Assembly (NCBI GenBank): GCA_029242085.1 | Contig: JAQWUP010000065.1 | Location: forward strand, 87,010-151,009 | Source: Porticoccaceae bacterium | Lineage (GTDB): Bacteria; Pseudomonadota; Gammaproteobacteria; Pseudomonadales; Porticoccaceae | DNA: 64,000 nt | Reading direction: 5' to 3' | In this document: positions 1 to 8,865 of the stretch, piece by piece | How positions within the stretch are numbered: the stretch's first letter is position 1 | Layout of the letters: every line of letters starts with the position of its first letter | Notes under the pieces: model-generated | Seen by the model: only the letters and a program-made list of their open reading frames with translations | The model's database searches: none | Told to the model about the DNA's origin: nothing | Position numbers and translations under genes: made by a program

Positions 1-1
1 T

Positions 2-715
2 TCAATACGCTACCAGCCCATTGTCGCCCTGACCAGTGGTGGCAGTGGCAAAGAATATTATGAAGTGATTCTCGGCGTGAATAAATCAGTTGCCAGCACT
101 GAGATTCCCGCTGACTTTATCAATGATTTATTTAAATCTGATATTGCGGCAGAAGTTGATCGCTGGGTGATCAGTAAGGCGCTGGCTTCATTATCCAAAA
201 AACTCAGTATCAGCCCACAAACCCAGTTATTTATTAATATCAGTACTCAGTCGTTTTCCGATGGGGGATTTTTGCTCTGGCTAAAAGAGGCGCTTAAAAA
301 AACCAAACTACCCGCCAATGCTGTGATTTTTCAATTTCGTGAGATTGACGCCGTACGCCACCTCAATCAGGCTGCGGCCATATCCGAGCAGATGAAAAAG
401 GTTGATGGTCAGATTAGTATTGCCAACTTTGGCTTGGCCATAAATCCGCTTAAAACATTGGAGCGGGTGGCTGTAGACTTTGTAAAGATTGACCGTCTTA
501 TGGTCGAGAAGCTCGATCAGAGCGGCGACGGCAAAGCAGAGTTTCAAAAACTAATGGGTGGTATGACCGGTACTGGTGTGGATGTGATTGTGCCGTTTGT
601 AGAAAAAGCCAGTATTCTACCCATTCTTTGGCAACAGGGAGTGCAGTATATTCAGGGCCATTATGTCAATGAGCCCTCTTTTGATATGGACTATGATTTT
701 TCTGAGAGCTCATAG
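2..715 (+). CDS. fimX: FimX-like protein, degenerate EAL domain (C-terminal part)
   Basis: The reading frame is open from base 2, so the start lies before the window. The visible part is one EAL domain, from a YQPIVAL opening to an IQGHYVNEPS ending. Catalytic positions are altered: the EAL signature reads EVI, and the DDFG metal-binding motif reads ANFG. It is therefore probably a cyclic-di-GMP binder or a non-catalytic domain, not an active phosphodiesterase. FimX, which controls type IV pilus assembly, has a similarly degenerate EAL domain, ends with a similar MDYDF tail, and sits next to serB in Pseudomonas. The match to FimX rests on that synteny and the tail; the N-terminal domains cannot be seen. 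Confidence 0.7.
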   Translation, partial: SIRYQPIVALTSGGSGKEYYEVILGVNKSVASTEIPADFINDLFKSDIAAEVDRWVISKALASLSKKLSISPQTQLFINISTQSFSDGGFLLWLKEALKKTKLPANAVIFQFREIDAVRHLNQAAAISEQMKKVDGQISIANFGLAINPLKTLERVAVDFVKIDRLMVEKLDQSGDGKAEFQKLMGGMTGTGVDVIVPFVEKASILPILWQQGVQYIQGHYVNEPSFDMDYDFSESS

Positions 716-772
716 TTGTGCTTTTGGCTATTCGCTGCTCTGAGAGGCCTCAATTGAATAATTGCGTCCGAC

Positions 773-1996
773 TTACTCACTGAGACTAATCGTGTCCTTA
801 TCAGAGTAGCCCAGCAAATAGAGGATGCCATCGAGACCAACATTGGAAATTGACTGTTTAGCTGATGCCTTGACCACCGGCTTGGCCCTGAAGGCTATAC
901 CCAACCCGGCAATCGCCAGCATTGGCAGATCATTGGCCCCGTCGCCCACTGCGATCACCTGCTCCAAACGCAGACCCTCTTTATCAGCGATCTCGCGTAG
1001 CAATTCTGCCTTGCGCTGGCCATCGATAATCTCGCCTTTAACGCGCCCTGTAACCCTGCCCTTATCAATATCCAACTCATTGGCATAGACGTAATCGACA
1101 CCCAAAATACGTTGCAGATAACGGGCAAAAAAGGTGAACCCTCCAGACACAATGGCCGTCTTAAAACCTAGCTGTTTAAGGGTTTTAATCAGGTGCTCCG
1201 CTCCCTCATTGAGACGCAACCTTGCCGCCACAGACTCTAATACGTCTTCTCTCAACCCTTCAAGCAGCGCCATACGCTGGCTAAAGCTCTGTTTGAAATC
1301 TATCTCGCCCTGCATGGCAGCCTCAGTAATGGCGGCAACCTGCTCACCGACTCCCGCCTCTATGGCTAACTCATCAATGACTTCAGCATCAATCAAGGTG
1401 GAATCCATATCGAACACCACTAACTGACGATTGCGGCGGAAAATGTTATCTTCCTGATAGGCGATATCAATATTGTATTGACCTGCCAATTCAAGCAGTG
1501 AGTGCCGTAAATTAGTGGCATCCTCGGGTTCTCCCCGCGCCGAGAATTCAATACAGGCACGTCCAAGCTGGTCACTTTCATCGAGTTTAACGCGACCCGA
1601 CAGCCGCACAATTTTATCAATATTAAGACCCTGCTCACTGGCAACATTGGTCACAGCAGCCAAATGACGGGCATCAGTTTTACGCGCCAGAAGAGTAACA
1701 ATATGGCGCGGCTTGCCCTGCTGCTCGACCCAATTTTGGTAGTCCTGTTCTGTGATGGGTAAAAATCGCCCCACCATGTCAAGCTCATCAAGGCTGGCAG
1801 TCACTGCCTCAGTCACCCTATTGGTCTGCTCATTGCGAGGAACAGCGGCAAGGATACCTAGGTTGAGTTGATCGTGAATCACTGCCTGTCCAATATCCAG
1901 GACAGTCACATCGTAACGGGACAGCACATCAGTCACCGCGCTAGTGACACCGGGCTTGTCCTGTCCCGACACATTGATAAGTAAAATATCTTTCAC
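773..1996 (-). CDS. serB: Phosphoserine phosphatase
   Basis: This enzyme performs the last step of serine synthesis, O-phosphoserine to serine plus phosphate, in the cytoplasm. The 407 residues begin with two ACT-like domains (about 1-85 and 95-180), followed by a HAD phosphatase domain. The nucleophile motif DMDSTLID has its two aspartates near residues 196 and 198; the SGGF motif and the late GDGANDLPM motif are also present. The length and double-ACT layout match the long SerB of Pseudomonas rather than the shorter E. coli form. It lies convergent to the FimX-like gene and divergent from the Smp-like gene, an order seen in related bacteria. Confidence 0.95.
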   Translation of the reverse strand: MKDILLINVSGQDKPGVTSAVTDVLSRYDVTVLDIGQAVIHDQLNLGILAAVPRNEQTNRVTEAVTASLDELDMVGRFLPITEQDYQNWVEQQGKPRHIVTLLARKTDARHLAAVTNVASEQGLNIDKIVRLSGRVKLDESDQLGRACIEFSARGEPEDATNLRHSLLELAGQYNIDIAYQEDNIFRRNRQLVVFDMDSTLIDAEVIDELAIEAGVGEQVAAITEAAMQGEIDFKQSFSQRMALLEGLREDVLESVAARLRLNEGAEHLIKTLKQLGFKTAIVSGGFTFFARYLQRILGVDYVYANELDIDKGRVTGRVKGEIIDGQRKAELLREIADKEGLRLEQVIAVGDGANDLPMLAIAGLGIAFRAKPVVKASAKQSISNVGLDGILYLLGYSDKDTISLSE

Positions 1997-2058
1997 AGAT
2001 TGGAGCCGCCGTTATTTTTGAGGTCGCCATTATAGTAAAGTTGTGGGAATAGGATAGA

Positions 2059-3303
2059 ATGCGCGGCAAATTAAATTCAATTAAATTCAGGGATCTCGGG
2101 ATGCATCGTCAATATTCGATGGCTAAAAAATTACCTGCAATCGTACTTGGCATTAACCTGCTTCTTGGATTATTCAGCTGGGTGATTCTAGCGACCCAAA
2201 CCTCCAGTCTAGCCAATCAAACAATAGCCGATAAAAGCCGGACCACCATCAGCCAGCTTGTCGAAATGATTCGCACCCCCCTGTTCAATGATGACACCAT
2301 CAGTGTTCAGGTAGCACTGCGCAAAGCGACTCAGGATCGGGCCATCTACAGCGCCAGCTTTTATGACATCAATAATCAGCTGGTCGCCCAGAGTAAGCCA
2401 TCGGGCAAGAAACCGGAGGATATGGAAACGGTAAGCGCGATTGTTGAACTTCAGAATACCGAGGCGGGAACGGTCTATATCGAGCTCAATAGCCCGCCAA
2501 TTTATAGCCAGTACCGCAATGTACTTTTAAGCTGGCTGGCACTATGGTTTGCGTTTACCTCGGCCACTACCTACACAAGTCACAGATTTGCCGAACAGTT
2601 TGCCCGCCGCCTGCGTATTTTAAGTAATCGATTGCCGGGCAGTGCTGAGCAGATTGTGGATGAAATCAGTGCCCTAGAGGCACGTATTCAGCCGCTATTA
2701 TCCACCGCTGGCCAAGGCGATGAGAATATTGCCAGCGGTTATTACTATTCCATGGTTACCGCGACCATCAAGAATCGCCAACGGTTAGATAACCAACTCA
2801 ATCGTGAAAACCTTGAGCTGCTGTTTGAGAAAATTGACTACTGCACCTCGCGTGCACTTGAACTCTATGGTGGCCAACGCCTGGAGGGTGCAGACGGCAG
2901 TATCTGTTTTTATATTCGCTCAACCCAGAGTTCCAAACAGCATTTATTAGTCTGCCTGATGGCAGTGTACTCTCTGCAACAGCTACTCGAACGCCTGAGC
3001 TCAAAACTGGGCGTAGACTTGGAAATTAATTGGATTCTGCGCAGTGACAACCTGCCAACATTGCCGCTATTTCGATATCACGAAGGCATTGCCAGACTAA
3101 AACAGGACTCAGCACAACTTGCGGCACAGCTTCAAGAAGGGATTATTGCAATCCATTCAACTGAATATGATATTGAGCAGTTATCTTCCATAGCGCGCTT
3201 CCAAACCTATGATACTGACTGCTACGTCCTGCAGGGCTTTCCCGAAGAGCGCCAGAAGCTGCTGGAAACGCAAATCCTGCATCTGGCCGGAATCTGTTTA
3301 TAA
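2059..3303 (+). CDS. Smp/YtjB-like inner-membrane protein with extra C-terminal region
   Basis: The first 175 or so residues resemble the Smp (YtjB, AhpA) family. There is a membrane segment near 25-47, a periplasmic region containing LVEMIRTPLFNDD and a YDINNQLVAQS stretch, then a second membrane segment near 155-175. In E. coli the equivalent gene is also divergent from serB and encodes about 214 residues. This protein continues for another 230 residues into a cytoplasmic region with no motif I recognise. Its function is unknown. The start may instead be the ATG at 2101 (MHRQYS), which has a better-placed GGGA; the first ATG overlaps a possible -10 box, TAGAAT. Confidence 0.65.
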   Translation: MRGKLNSIKFRDLGMHRQYSMAKKLPAIVLGINLLLGLFSWVILATQTSSLANQTIADKSRTTISQLVEMIRTPLFNDDTISVQVALRKATQDRAIYSASFYDINNQLVAQSKPSGKKPEDMETVSAIVELQNTEAGTVYIELNSPPIYSQYRNVLLSWLALWFAFTSATTYTSHRFAEQFARRLRILSNRLPGSAEQIVDEISALEARIQPLLSTAGQGDENIASGYYYSMVTATIKNRQRLDNQLNRENLELLFEKIDYCTSRALELYGGQRLEGADGSICFYIRSTQSSKQHLLVCLMAVYSLQQLLERLSSKLGVDLEINWILRSDNLPTLPLFRYHEGIARLKQDSAQLAAQLQEGIIAIHSTEYDIEQLSSIARFQTYDTDCYVLQGFPEERQKLLETQILHLAGICL

Positions 3304-3311
3304 CCCCAGAT

Positions 3312-3775
3312 CTACTGCGGATCTTGCAAACTGAGATGGGAAGTGTCTATGTCCAGAGATGCCACTTCAGATTGCTCATCTGTGCGGATAACATAGCTCC
3401 CCGCCGGCTCTGCCACCATGCCTGCTAGCTTTTCCTGATCTACCGCTGGAGCCGCGCTCTGCTGCGAGGATATGTCTTGCTCCGGCAGCACATTGGCGCC
3501 TAATGGCGCCATTGAGAGACTTTGCGGCTGGTCAGCACTTGGGACAATTTCAGCCACGGCGCCAGCATGCTCCATCGCATAGAGAATTTTATCGGCACTG
3601 GTAAGGTCTGTATTGCGTTTAAGATAGGGGTCTGTCCAGAAAAAAGCCGCTCTACTTTGGCTTTATCCAGCTTAAATATTGCACCGACACGCTTTTTTAC
3701 CTGGTCGATATTTTGACCCGCCTCGATTTCACCGCGAAACAAAACATCAAACAGCTCAGCTACTGATTCTGACAT
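3312..3775 (-). pseudogene. Uncharacterised small protein gene broken by a frameshift
   Basis: Two overlapping frames together make one protein of about 154 residues. Frame one starts at 3775 (MSESVAELFDVLFRGEIE) and runs in register to LFSGQTPI, then loses sense. The second frame continues with LKRNTDLTSADKILYAMEHAG and runs to 3312. The junction is near 3628-3635, where the minus strand reads ACCCCTATCTTAAACGC; one extra base would restore a continuous frame. The first half follows a pattern (receptor GEI, LFSGQ, K.NTD, AGA.AEI) that I associate with uncharacterised Pseudomonas proteins. The second half is low-complexity. It may be a real pseudogene or a one-base sequence error. Confidence 0.65.
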
Positions 3776-3907
3776 GAGCTTTAAGTCTCCCTGATAGGCA
3801 ATCTTCCTAAGTAATGGAACAGTTTTTCAGTAAATACAAACTTTGACCGCAAATAACGGCAACTCATTCACATCTTTGCCTCTGAGAATTGAGAAGCGCC
3901 CTGGGGC

Positions 3908-4696
3908 TTAAGAGTGGGCCTCGAGGTTCTGGTCCATCTCCATTGCAGGTGACTGCTCACTCGGCCTGCCAACGATTTTGGCCGGCACGCCTGCAACAGT
4001 GACATGGGCAGGCACATCCTCAAGCACCAGACTACCAGCGCCTATTTTAACGCCATCGCCGACAGTGACATTACCGAGAATTTTGGCCCCGGCACTGATC
4101 ATTACCCCATCGCCAATATGCGGATGACGATTACCGCCTTTGCAGCCGCTGCCGCCAAGAGTAACCGAGTGCAAAATAGACACATCGTTGCCAATAACAG
4201 CGGTCTCGCCAATAACTAGACCAGTCGCATGGTCGATCATAATGCCCGAGCCCATCTGCGCACCTGGATGGATATCGACAGCAAAGGTCTCAGAAATTTG
4301 ATTTTGAAAAAACAGAGCCAGCGCCCGACGACCCTGCAACCAGAGCCAGTGCGACACGCGCTGAAGTTGCAGTGCCTGAAATCCTTTGAAATATAAGATC
4401 GGTGTCAGATGGCGGTCACAGGCTGCATCGCGCTCAAAAGATGCGCGGATATCAAGGCGTATACTCTGACCAATACCCTTATCCTCACGCAATGCCTGTG
4501 CAATTACCTCTGCAATGGTAGCCGCCGGCACTGCCGGACTGGACAGCTGCTCGGCTAGATTGTAACTCAGTGCACCGTCAAGACTGCTGTGATCAAGCAC
4601 CGATGACTGGAAAAACACTTCCAGCACAGGCTCTTCGACAGCCGCTTGTCGCGCCTCCTCGACAATAATATCCCAGATTGGATCACTGTCCTGCAT
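3908..4696 (-). CDS. cysE: Serine O-acetyltransferase
   Basis: CysE transfers acetyl from acetyl-CoA to serine, making O-acetylserine for cysteine synthesis. The protein is 262 residues with the usual helical N-terminal half (to about 140). A left-handed beta-helix of hexapeptide repeats follows, including the motifs DIHPGAQMGSGIMIDHATG, HSVTLGG and GAGSLVLEDVP. The active-site histidines (DIHPGA, DHATG) are present. It is followed after 23 bases by the peptidase gene's end on the same strand, so the two may be co-transcribed. No feedback-control element is visible upstream. Confidence 0.93.
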   Translation of the reverse strand: MQDSDPIWDIIVEEARQAAVEEPVLEVFFQSSVLDHSSLDGALSYNLAEQLSSPAVPAATIAEVIAQALREDKGIGQSIRLDIRASFERDAACDRHLTPILYFKGFQALQLQRVSHWLWLQGRRALALFFQNQISETFAVDIHPGAQMGSGIMIDHATGLVIGETAVIGNDVSILHSVTLGGSGCKGGNRHPHIGDGVMISAGAKILGNVTVGDGVKIGAGSLVLEDVPAHVTVAGVPAKIVGRPSEQSPAMEMDQNLEAHS

Positions 4697-4719
4697 CGCT
4701 TAAAACTCCAGTAAAACCG

Positions 4720-5400
4720 TTAAACCTGAACAAAGCGCTGAACAATCTCATCGAGATGCTCTAACACTGTATCCAATAATAATAGCTCGCTACCCCTGAG
4801 CCTCTGTGCAATAACCTCCGCACTGAGCTGTTGCGCATAGGCATCGGCAATAGGGGCATAACTCAGATGCCAGCGCTCAGGTGCAACGCCGCCTCTATCT
4901 ACGCCATAGGGTCGATAAAACCCCAGCGCACTGTCTCTGCCAACGCAGCTATCCAGCCAGTCGTGCATGGGGGCAAAAATGCCACTGCCCTCTACCTCCC
5001 CTGGGATCAGCTTTATCTGATAGCCCTCCGGCATGGCTGCTGCATCATAGATATCAAAGTCTGTTCCCCAGTGGTGCCGAGAAGCACCGGGAAGCGCAGA
5101 CCAACGCAGAACTGCCTCTATCTGCTGCCAGGGACTCAGTGCCTCTAAAACGATACTGTTACCAGCTTGATCAACCACAGGGCGCAAGCCTGAGAGCTTG
5201 CCATTCCAAATATGCAGCTGACGCTCAAAGGAGCGAAAGCCACTGCATATCTGTAGGTCAAAGCCCTGTTCTGCCGCTTGCATCTGCAGCTCAGCCACAG
5301 ATGCCAACACCTGAGCATGCACCATAATAGGCTGCCCAGCAGCGCTCAATGAGCACAGATGACGCTCGGTGGAACCGGTTAAAATATCGTTATCAGCCAT
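4720..5400 (-). CDS. M15-family D-alanyl-D-alanine carboxypeptidase (VanY-like)
   Basis: This predicted zinc peptidase trims peptidoglycan stem peptides. The 226 residues contain the M15B signature: GFRSFERQ near the front, the zinc-binding HHWGTDFDIYD stretch (H and D ligands), and a late PERWHLSY block holding the general-base glutamate and the third ligand. There is no obvious signal peptide; the N-terminus is MADNDILTGSTERHL. The protein may therefore be cytosolic, exported by another route, or mis-started. It lies directly upstream of cysE on the same strand. Confidence 0.8.
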   Translation of the reverse strand: MADNDILTGSTERHLCSLSAAGQPIMVHAQVLASVAELQMQAAEQGFDLQICSGFRSFERQLHIWNGKLSGLRPVVDQAGNSIVLEALSPWQQIEAVLRWSALPGASRHHWGTDFDIYDAAAMPEGYQIKLIPGEVEGSGIFAPMHDWLDSCVGRDSALGFYRPYGVDRGGVAPERWHLSYAPIADAYAQQLSAEVIAQRLRGSELLLLDTVLEHLDEIVQRFVQV

Positions 5401-5499
5401 ACTATCAACGCCTCTGTACAGGTGCAGATTCTGTTGTCTGAATGATCAGAAGTAAAGCGCCCATTGACTGAGCACCTATCATTGGCGGCCTATTGCAGT

Positions 5500-5976
5500 T
5501 TAAATATCGGAGAGATTAACCACACCTTCACGCTGTACCCTGATGGGCATAAATCGGCTGCTCTCATGCAGCGTGACCTCAAGCTGATATTCAATAGCCT
5601 GAGCATTGGTATGCACTAATTTATGAAACAAAGAGGCACCGCCAATCAGATCACCGGTGCACTGCGCCTTAAATACTGATTGGCTCAGCGCTGGCACCAC
5701 AAAGGGGGCTTCAATCACGCCCACTGCCACTCGGCTATTTTCCAAGTAGAGTCTAAATGAGCTTCCCTCAATATCAATTTGCGAATTATTTGGGTTGATC
5801 AGCTGCATACTAATACTGAATCTGGGCGCCAAGCCCTATGCTGGCAGCAGTTCCAGATCAGACAGCAGCACATCGGGTGACTGTCCTTGTAAGCTAGCGC
5901 AGCCAGTAGTGGCTATCAACAGCCACATCAGTAAGCTAGTTTGAGAGAAACCTCTGCTCTGTATTCTCCTTTTCAT
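5500..5976 (-). pseudogene. LEA type 2 lipoprotein gene with an in-frame amber stop
   Basis: Reading from the ATG at 5976 gives a lipoprotein signal peptide (MKRRIQSRGFSQTSLLMWLL, then IATTGCAS with the lipid-acceptor cysteine near residue 26). The frame continues to DLELLPA, then meets TAG at 5838-5836, and goes on without a shift as GLAPRFSISMQLINPNNSQI to 5500. The part after the stop fits the LEA type 2 (water stress) beta-sandwich: NPNN, a central LYLENS strand and a pattern of alternating hydrophobic residues. Related Pseudomonas lipoproteins have a continuous LP..GL...F stretch here. A TTG just after the stop (5832) could restart translation, but without the export signal. Nonsense mutation or sequence error. 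Confidence 0.8.
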
Positions 5977-6127
5977 TCCCTGATCCCCGTTTAAAATTCC
6001 ATTTCGAGTTCTAAAAATTGCTGCTCAGGCTTAAATCCGGTTACTCTATCAATATAGTTGATTTTTAGTTTGTCGACCTCATGTATAAGACTCGGTTTTT
6101 TTAATCAGGCACAATCTGGAGGACCCG

Positions 6128-7018
6128 ATGTTTAGAATTGGTTTATTTCTCGCGACTAATATCGCCATTATTGCTATCGCCAGTATTTCACTGCGCCTGC
6201 TGGGCGTTGAGAGCATTCTTACCAACCAAGGTATGGATCTCGACCTCAGAGCACTGTTGATTTTTTGTGCCGTATTTGGCTTTGTCGGATCTCTGATCTC
6301 ACTGCTACTTTCAAAATTTATGGCCAAGATGTCGAGCCGCACAGAGATTATCCAGCAGCCGCAGAATGCAGAGCAACGCTGGTTACTGGAAACCGTTGCG
6401 GAACTGGCCAAAAAAGCCGATATAGGCATGCCTGAGGTAGGTATTTTCCCAGCGCAGCAGTCGAATGCCTTTGCCACGGGCTGGAATAGAAATAACGCAC
6501 TGGTGGCAGTGAGTGAAGGCCTGTTGCGACGCTTTAGCAGGGAAGAAGTAAAAGCCGTGCTGGCCCATGAAATTGGCCATGTTGCCAATGGCGACATGAT
6601 TACTCTGGCTCTGGTGCAGGGCGTGATCAATACCTTTGTTATGTTTGCCGCCCGGGTCATAGGCTTCTTTGTTGACCGAGTAGTGTTAAAAAATCGGGCT
6701 GGCCTTGGGATCGGCTATTGGGTAACCACCATCATTGCTGAGATCTGCATCGGTATTTTAGCCTCGACCATTGTTATGTGGTTTTCCCGCCAACGAGAAT
6801 TTCGCGCCGATAATTCAGGGGCGCAGCTCGCTGGTCGCACAGCTATGATTGGTGCACTGCAGAAGCTGCAGGCTGAAGCTCAGTCTGGGGTGCCCAACCA
6901 AATGCCCGATACCATGACCGCTTTTGGTATCTCTGGCGGCTCGAAGCGTAAAATATCCAGATTATTTATGACCCACCCCCCTTTGGAGGAGCGCATTGAG
7001 GCCCTTAAATATGGATAA
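6128..7018 (+). CDS. htpX: Membrane-bound zinc protease HtpX
   Basis: HtpX is a heat-shock-linked inner-membrane metalloprotease that degrades misfolded membrane proteins. The protein is 296 residues, the family length. It has two N-terminal membrane helices (about 3-25 and 35-57), the M48 zinc motif HEIGHVANGD near residue 143, two further helices, and the third-ligand segment REFRADNSGA. A strong GGAGG sits 8 bases before the ATG. The stop codon overlaps the start of the following Rieske gene, so the two are probably translated together. Confidence 0.95.
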   Translation: MFRIGLFLATNIAIIAIASISLRLLGVESILTNQGMDLDLRALLIFCAVFGFVGSLISLLLSKFMAKMSSRTEIIQQPQNAEQRWLLETVAELAKKADIGMPEVGIFPAQQSNAFATGWNRNNALVAVSEGLLRRFSREEVKAVLAHEIGHVANGDMITLALVQGVINTFVMFAARVIGFFVDRVVLKNRAGLGIGYWVTTIIAEICIGILASTIVMWFSRQREFRADNSGAQLAGRTAMIGALQKLQAEAQSGVPNQMPDTMTAFGISGGSKRKISRLFMTHPPLEERIEALKYG

Positions 7019-7412
7019 GCTAGAGCAAGAGATTAGCCTGTGCAATCTCGATGACCTCGAAGAACAGCAGGCCATGGAGCTAAGTATTGACGAACGGCGC
7101 CTGTTTGCGATCCGTCAGGACAACCAGATTTATGCCTACTGGAATATCTGCCCACATCTGGGTATTCCATTAAATTGGGCACCGGATAGATTTCTCGATC
7201 TCGACAAGACATTGATTCAGTGCTCGTCCCATGGCGCGTTATTTCATATCGACAGCGGTGAATGCATTGCCGGGCCCTGCGCTGGTCAGAGCTTGCAGCC
7301 GGTAGAGCTGCGCTGTGCTGATAAAAACTACTTTGTCACGGCAGACCAGCCGCTCCCTGCAGCACCATTAAATCTTAGAGAGCAGGCTCTGGCAGATCTT
7401 GAAGACAGCTAA
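7011..7412 (+). CDS. Rieske [2Fe-2S] ferredoxin-like protein
   Basis: This small soluble Rieske protein is about 133 residues from the ATG at 7011, which overlaps the htpX stop. The cluster ligands are visible as C-P-H-L-G (ICPHLGIPLNW) and C-S-S-H-G (LIQCSSHGALFH), the CxH...CxxH pattern of Rieske domains. A later IAGPC segment matches the proline loop. There is no signal peptide or membrane anchor, so it is likely a cytoplasmic electron carrier or redox sensor. The partner is not evident. It converges with the broken sfsA gene and overlaps its 3' end by 38 bases. Confidence 0.85.
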   Translation: MDKLEQEISLCNLDDLEEQQAMELSIDERRLFAIRQDNQIYAYWNICPHLGIPLNWAPDRFLDLDKTLIQCSSHGALFHIDSGECIAGPCAGQSLQPVELRCADKNYFVTADQPLPAAPLNLREQALADLEDS

Positions 7413-8117
7413 CAGGCTGTTGCAAAACGATTTCCTCAGCACTTAACCCAGCTCGCCAGGCAATAACCTCAACCCCAGCAGCTATGGCCTGTACCATAGT
7501 CTGGGCATAGGCGGGGTCAAGTTCTGCCGCCACCTCGACTCGCTCGACCCCAGATAGCTGTACACAGAAAAACAATACGGCACGATGTCCTGCGGCAACC
7601 ATCGCCATTAACTCGCGCAAATGTTTGGCACCACGGCTGGTTACAGCATCTGGGAACATGGCCAAACCATCACCCATATCCAGAGTGACATTTTGACCTC
7701 CACGTAGCACAGCCCCTGAGCGGAGTCTTGATCCCCCAACAGCAGATCAATACGGCTTTTTTCCTCACCATAACGAACCTCTGTGCGCAATTGCTGGTAA
7801 CCACGCAGCTCGGGAACCAAACCCGCCTCAATCGCTTCCCGTGCCAGATGATTCGGCCTTGAGGTATTCACCCCCGCTAACTGGCCATAGCTGGTCGTCA
7901 CAATCTCCAAAGTCCCCGGCAGCTTGCGTTTGGGATTGTCCGACAATGAATACCAGCACGGCGAACCCTCGACCTGACAGTTCTTCATGGATCCGGTATT
8001 GGGGCAGTGCAAGGTAATAATATTGCCCTGCTGATCACGCACATCGGCAAAAAACCGCTTGTAACGCTTGATAAACGTGGCGGGAAAGAACGCCGGAATA
8101 TTTTTCATCGATGTCAT
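7375..8117 (-). pseudogene. sfsA: sfsA homologue with a one-base frameshift
   Basis: SfsA is a conserved DNA-binding/nuclease-fold protein linked to sugar fermentation genes. The first frame starts at ATG 8117 ([11 protein letters not shown]), carries [16 protein letters not shown] and RIDLLL, and is in register to CYVEVK. It then reads out of family. The second frame resumes at once with [20 protein letters not shown] and runs to 7375. The junction at about 7692-7698 is GTCAAAATGTC on the minus strand; one more A would give the family sequence VEVKNVTL. Loss of one A in a homopolymer points to either a mutation or a base-calling error. Confidence 0.85.
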
Positions 8118-8319
8118 TGACCCCAAGTTAAAAAGAAACATCTCGCCGCCGTAAATGATCGGTGAGTCGCGAAATTTTACAATAATGATCTATTATTAGT
8201 TGGCTGATAAATGAATTTTTATACTGCCCGAATGGAAATTTTCCTTGATATGTTGGTCGAAAATCTCTATAACGGCCAGTCCCGTTTTTTTAGCTTAGAA
8301 CCAACAACGGATTTTATAA

Positions 8320-8808
8320 ATGTCAACAACGAAAGAAAAAGTAGTAAAAAAACCAGCTGCCAAGCCCAAAGTAGCAGCTAATTCAGCCTCGGTAACTCTT
8401 CACGGTCTCGCTCCCTATGTGGAGAAGAAAAACGAAGAGTATATGAACGAAAATCAGCGTGAACATTTTAAGCTGATTCTCAAAGCCTGGCGTCTTGAAC
8501 TTATGGAGGAGGTTGACCGCACGGTTTCTCATATGAAAGATGAGGCGGCAAATTTTCCAGACCCAGCTGACAGAGCAACCCAAGAAGAAGAGTTTAGTCT
8601 TGAGTTGCGAACCCGCGATCGCGAGCGCAAGCTTATCAAGAAAATTGATAAGACATTATTGCGCGTCGAGGAGGACGACTATGGTTTTTGCGACCAATGT
8701 GGTGTCCATATTGGCATTCGCAGGCTTGAAGCTCGTCCCACTGCAAATCTATGTGTGGATTGCAAAACACTTGATGAAATCAAGGAGAAGCAGATTACGG
8801 GCGGCTGA
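8320..8808 (+). CDS. dksA: RNA polymerase-binding transcription factor DksA
   Basis: DksA binds the RNA polymerase secondary channel and, with ppGpp, adjusts transcription of ribosomal RNA and amino-acid genes. The 162-residue protein has a lysine-rich N-terminal extension. The coiled coil includes the [11 protein letters not shown] tip with the key aspartates, and a C4 zinc finger (CDQCG ... CVDCK) follows. The dksA-gluQ order is conserved in Pseudomonas relatives. A hairpin follows the stop codon, so gluQ may be expressed partly independently. Confidence 0.97.
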   Translation: MSTTKEKVVKKPAAKPKVAANSASVTLHGLAPYVEKKNEEYMNENQREHFKLILKAWRLELMEEVDRTVSHMKDEAANFPDPADRATQEEEFSLELRTRDRERKLIKKIDKTLLRVEEDDYGFCDQCGVHIGIRRLEARPTANLCVDCKTLDEIKEKQITGG

Positions 8809-8824
8809 TTTTAGCCGCACATAT

Positions 8825-8848
8825 GTCTGTGCTGACTTCAGCACAGAC
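8825..8848 (+). terminator. Perfect hairpin between dksA and gluQ
   Basis: A 10-bp perfect stem (GTCTGTGCTG / CAGCACAGAC) encloses the loop ACTT, 16 bases after the dksA stop. The bases after it (TGCTCTGCCTCTTG) are only moderately T-rich. It looks like an attenuating terminator or RNA-stabilising hairpin, not a strong intrinsic terminator. Confidence 0.5.
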
Positions 8849-8865
8849 TGCTCTGCCTCTTGTCT

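Noticed and set aside
7690..7700. Programmed frameshifting in sfsA at the A run
   Set aside because: The run is only four A with no slippery heptamer or downstream structure, and sfsA is not known to use frameshifting. A lost base is simpler.
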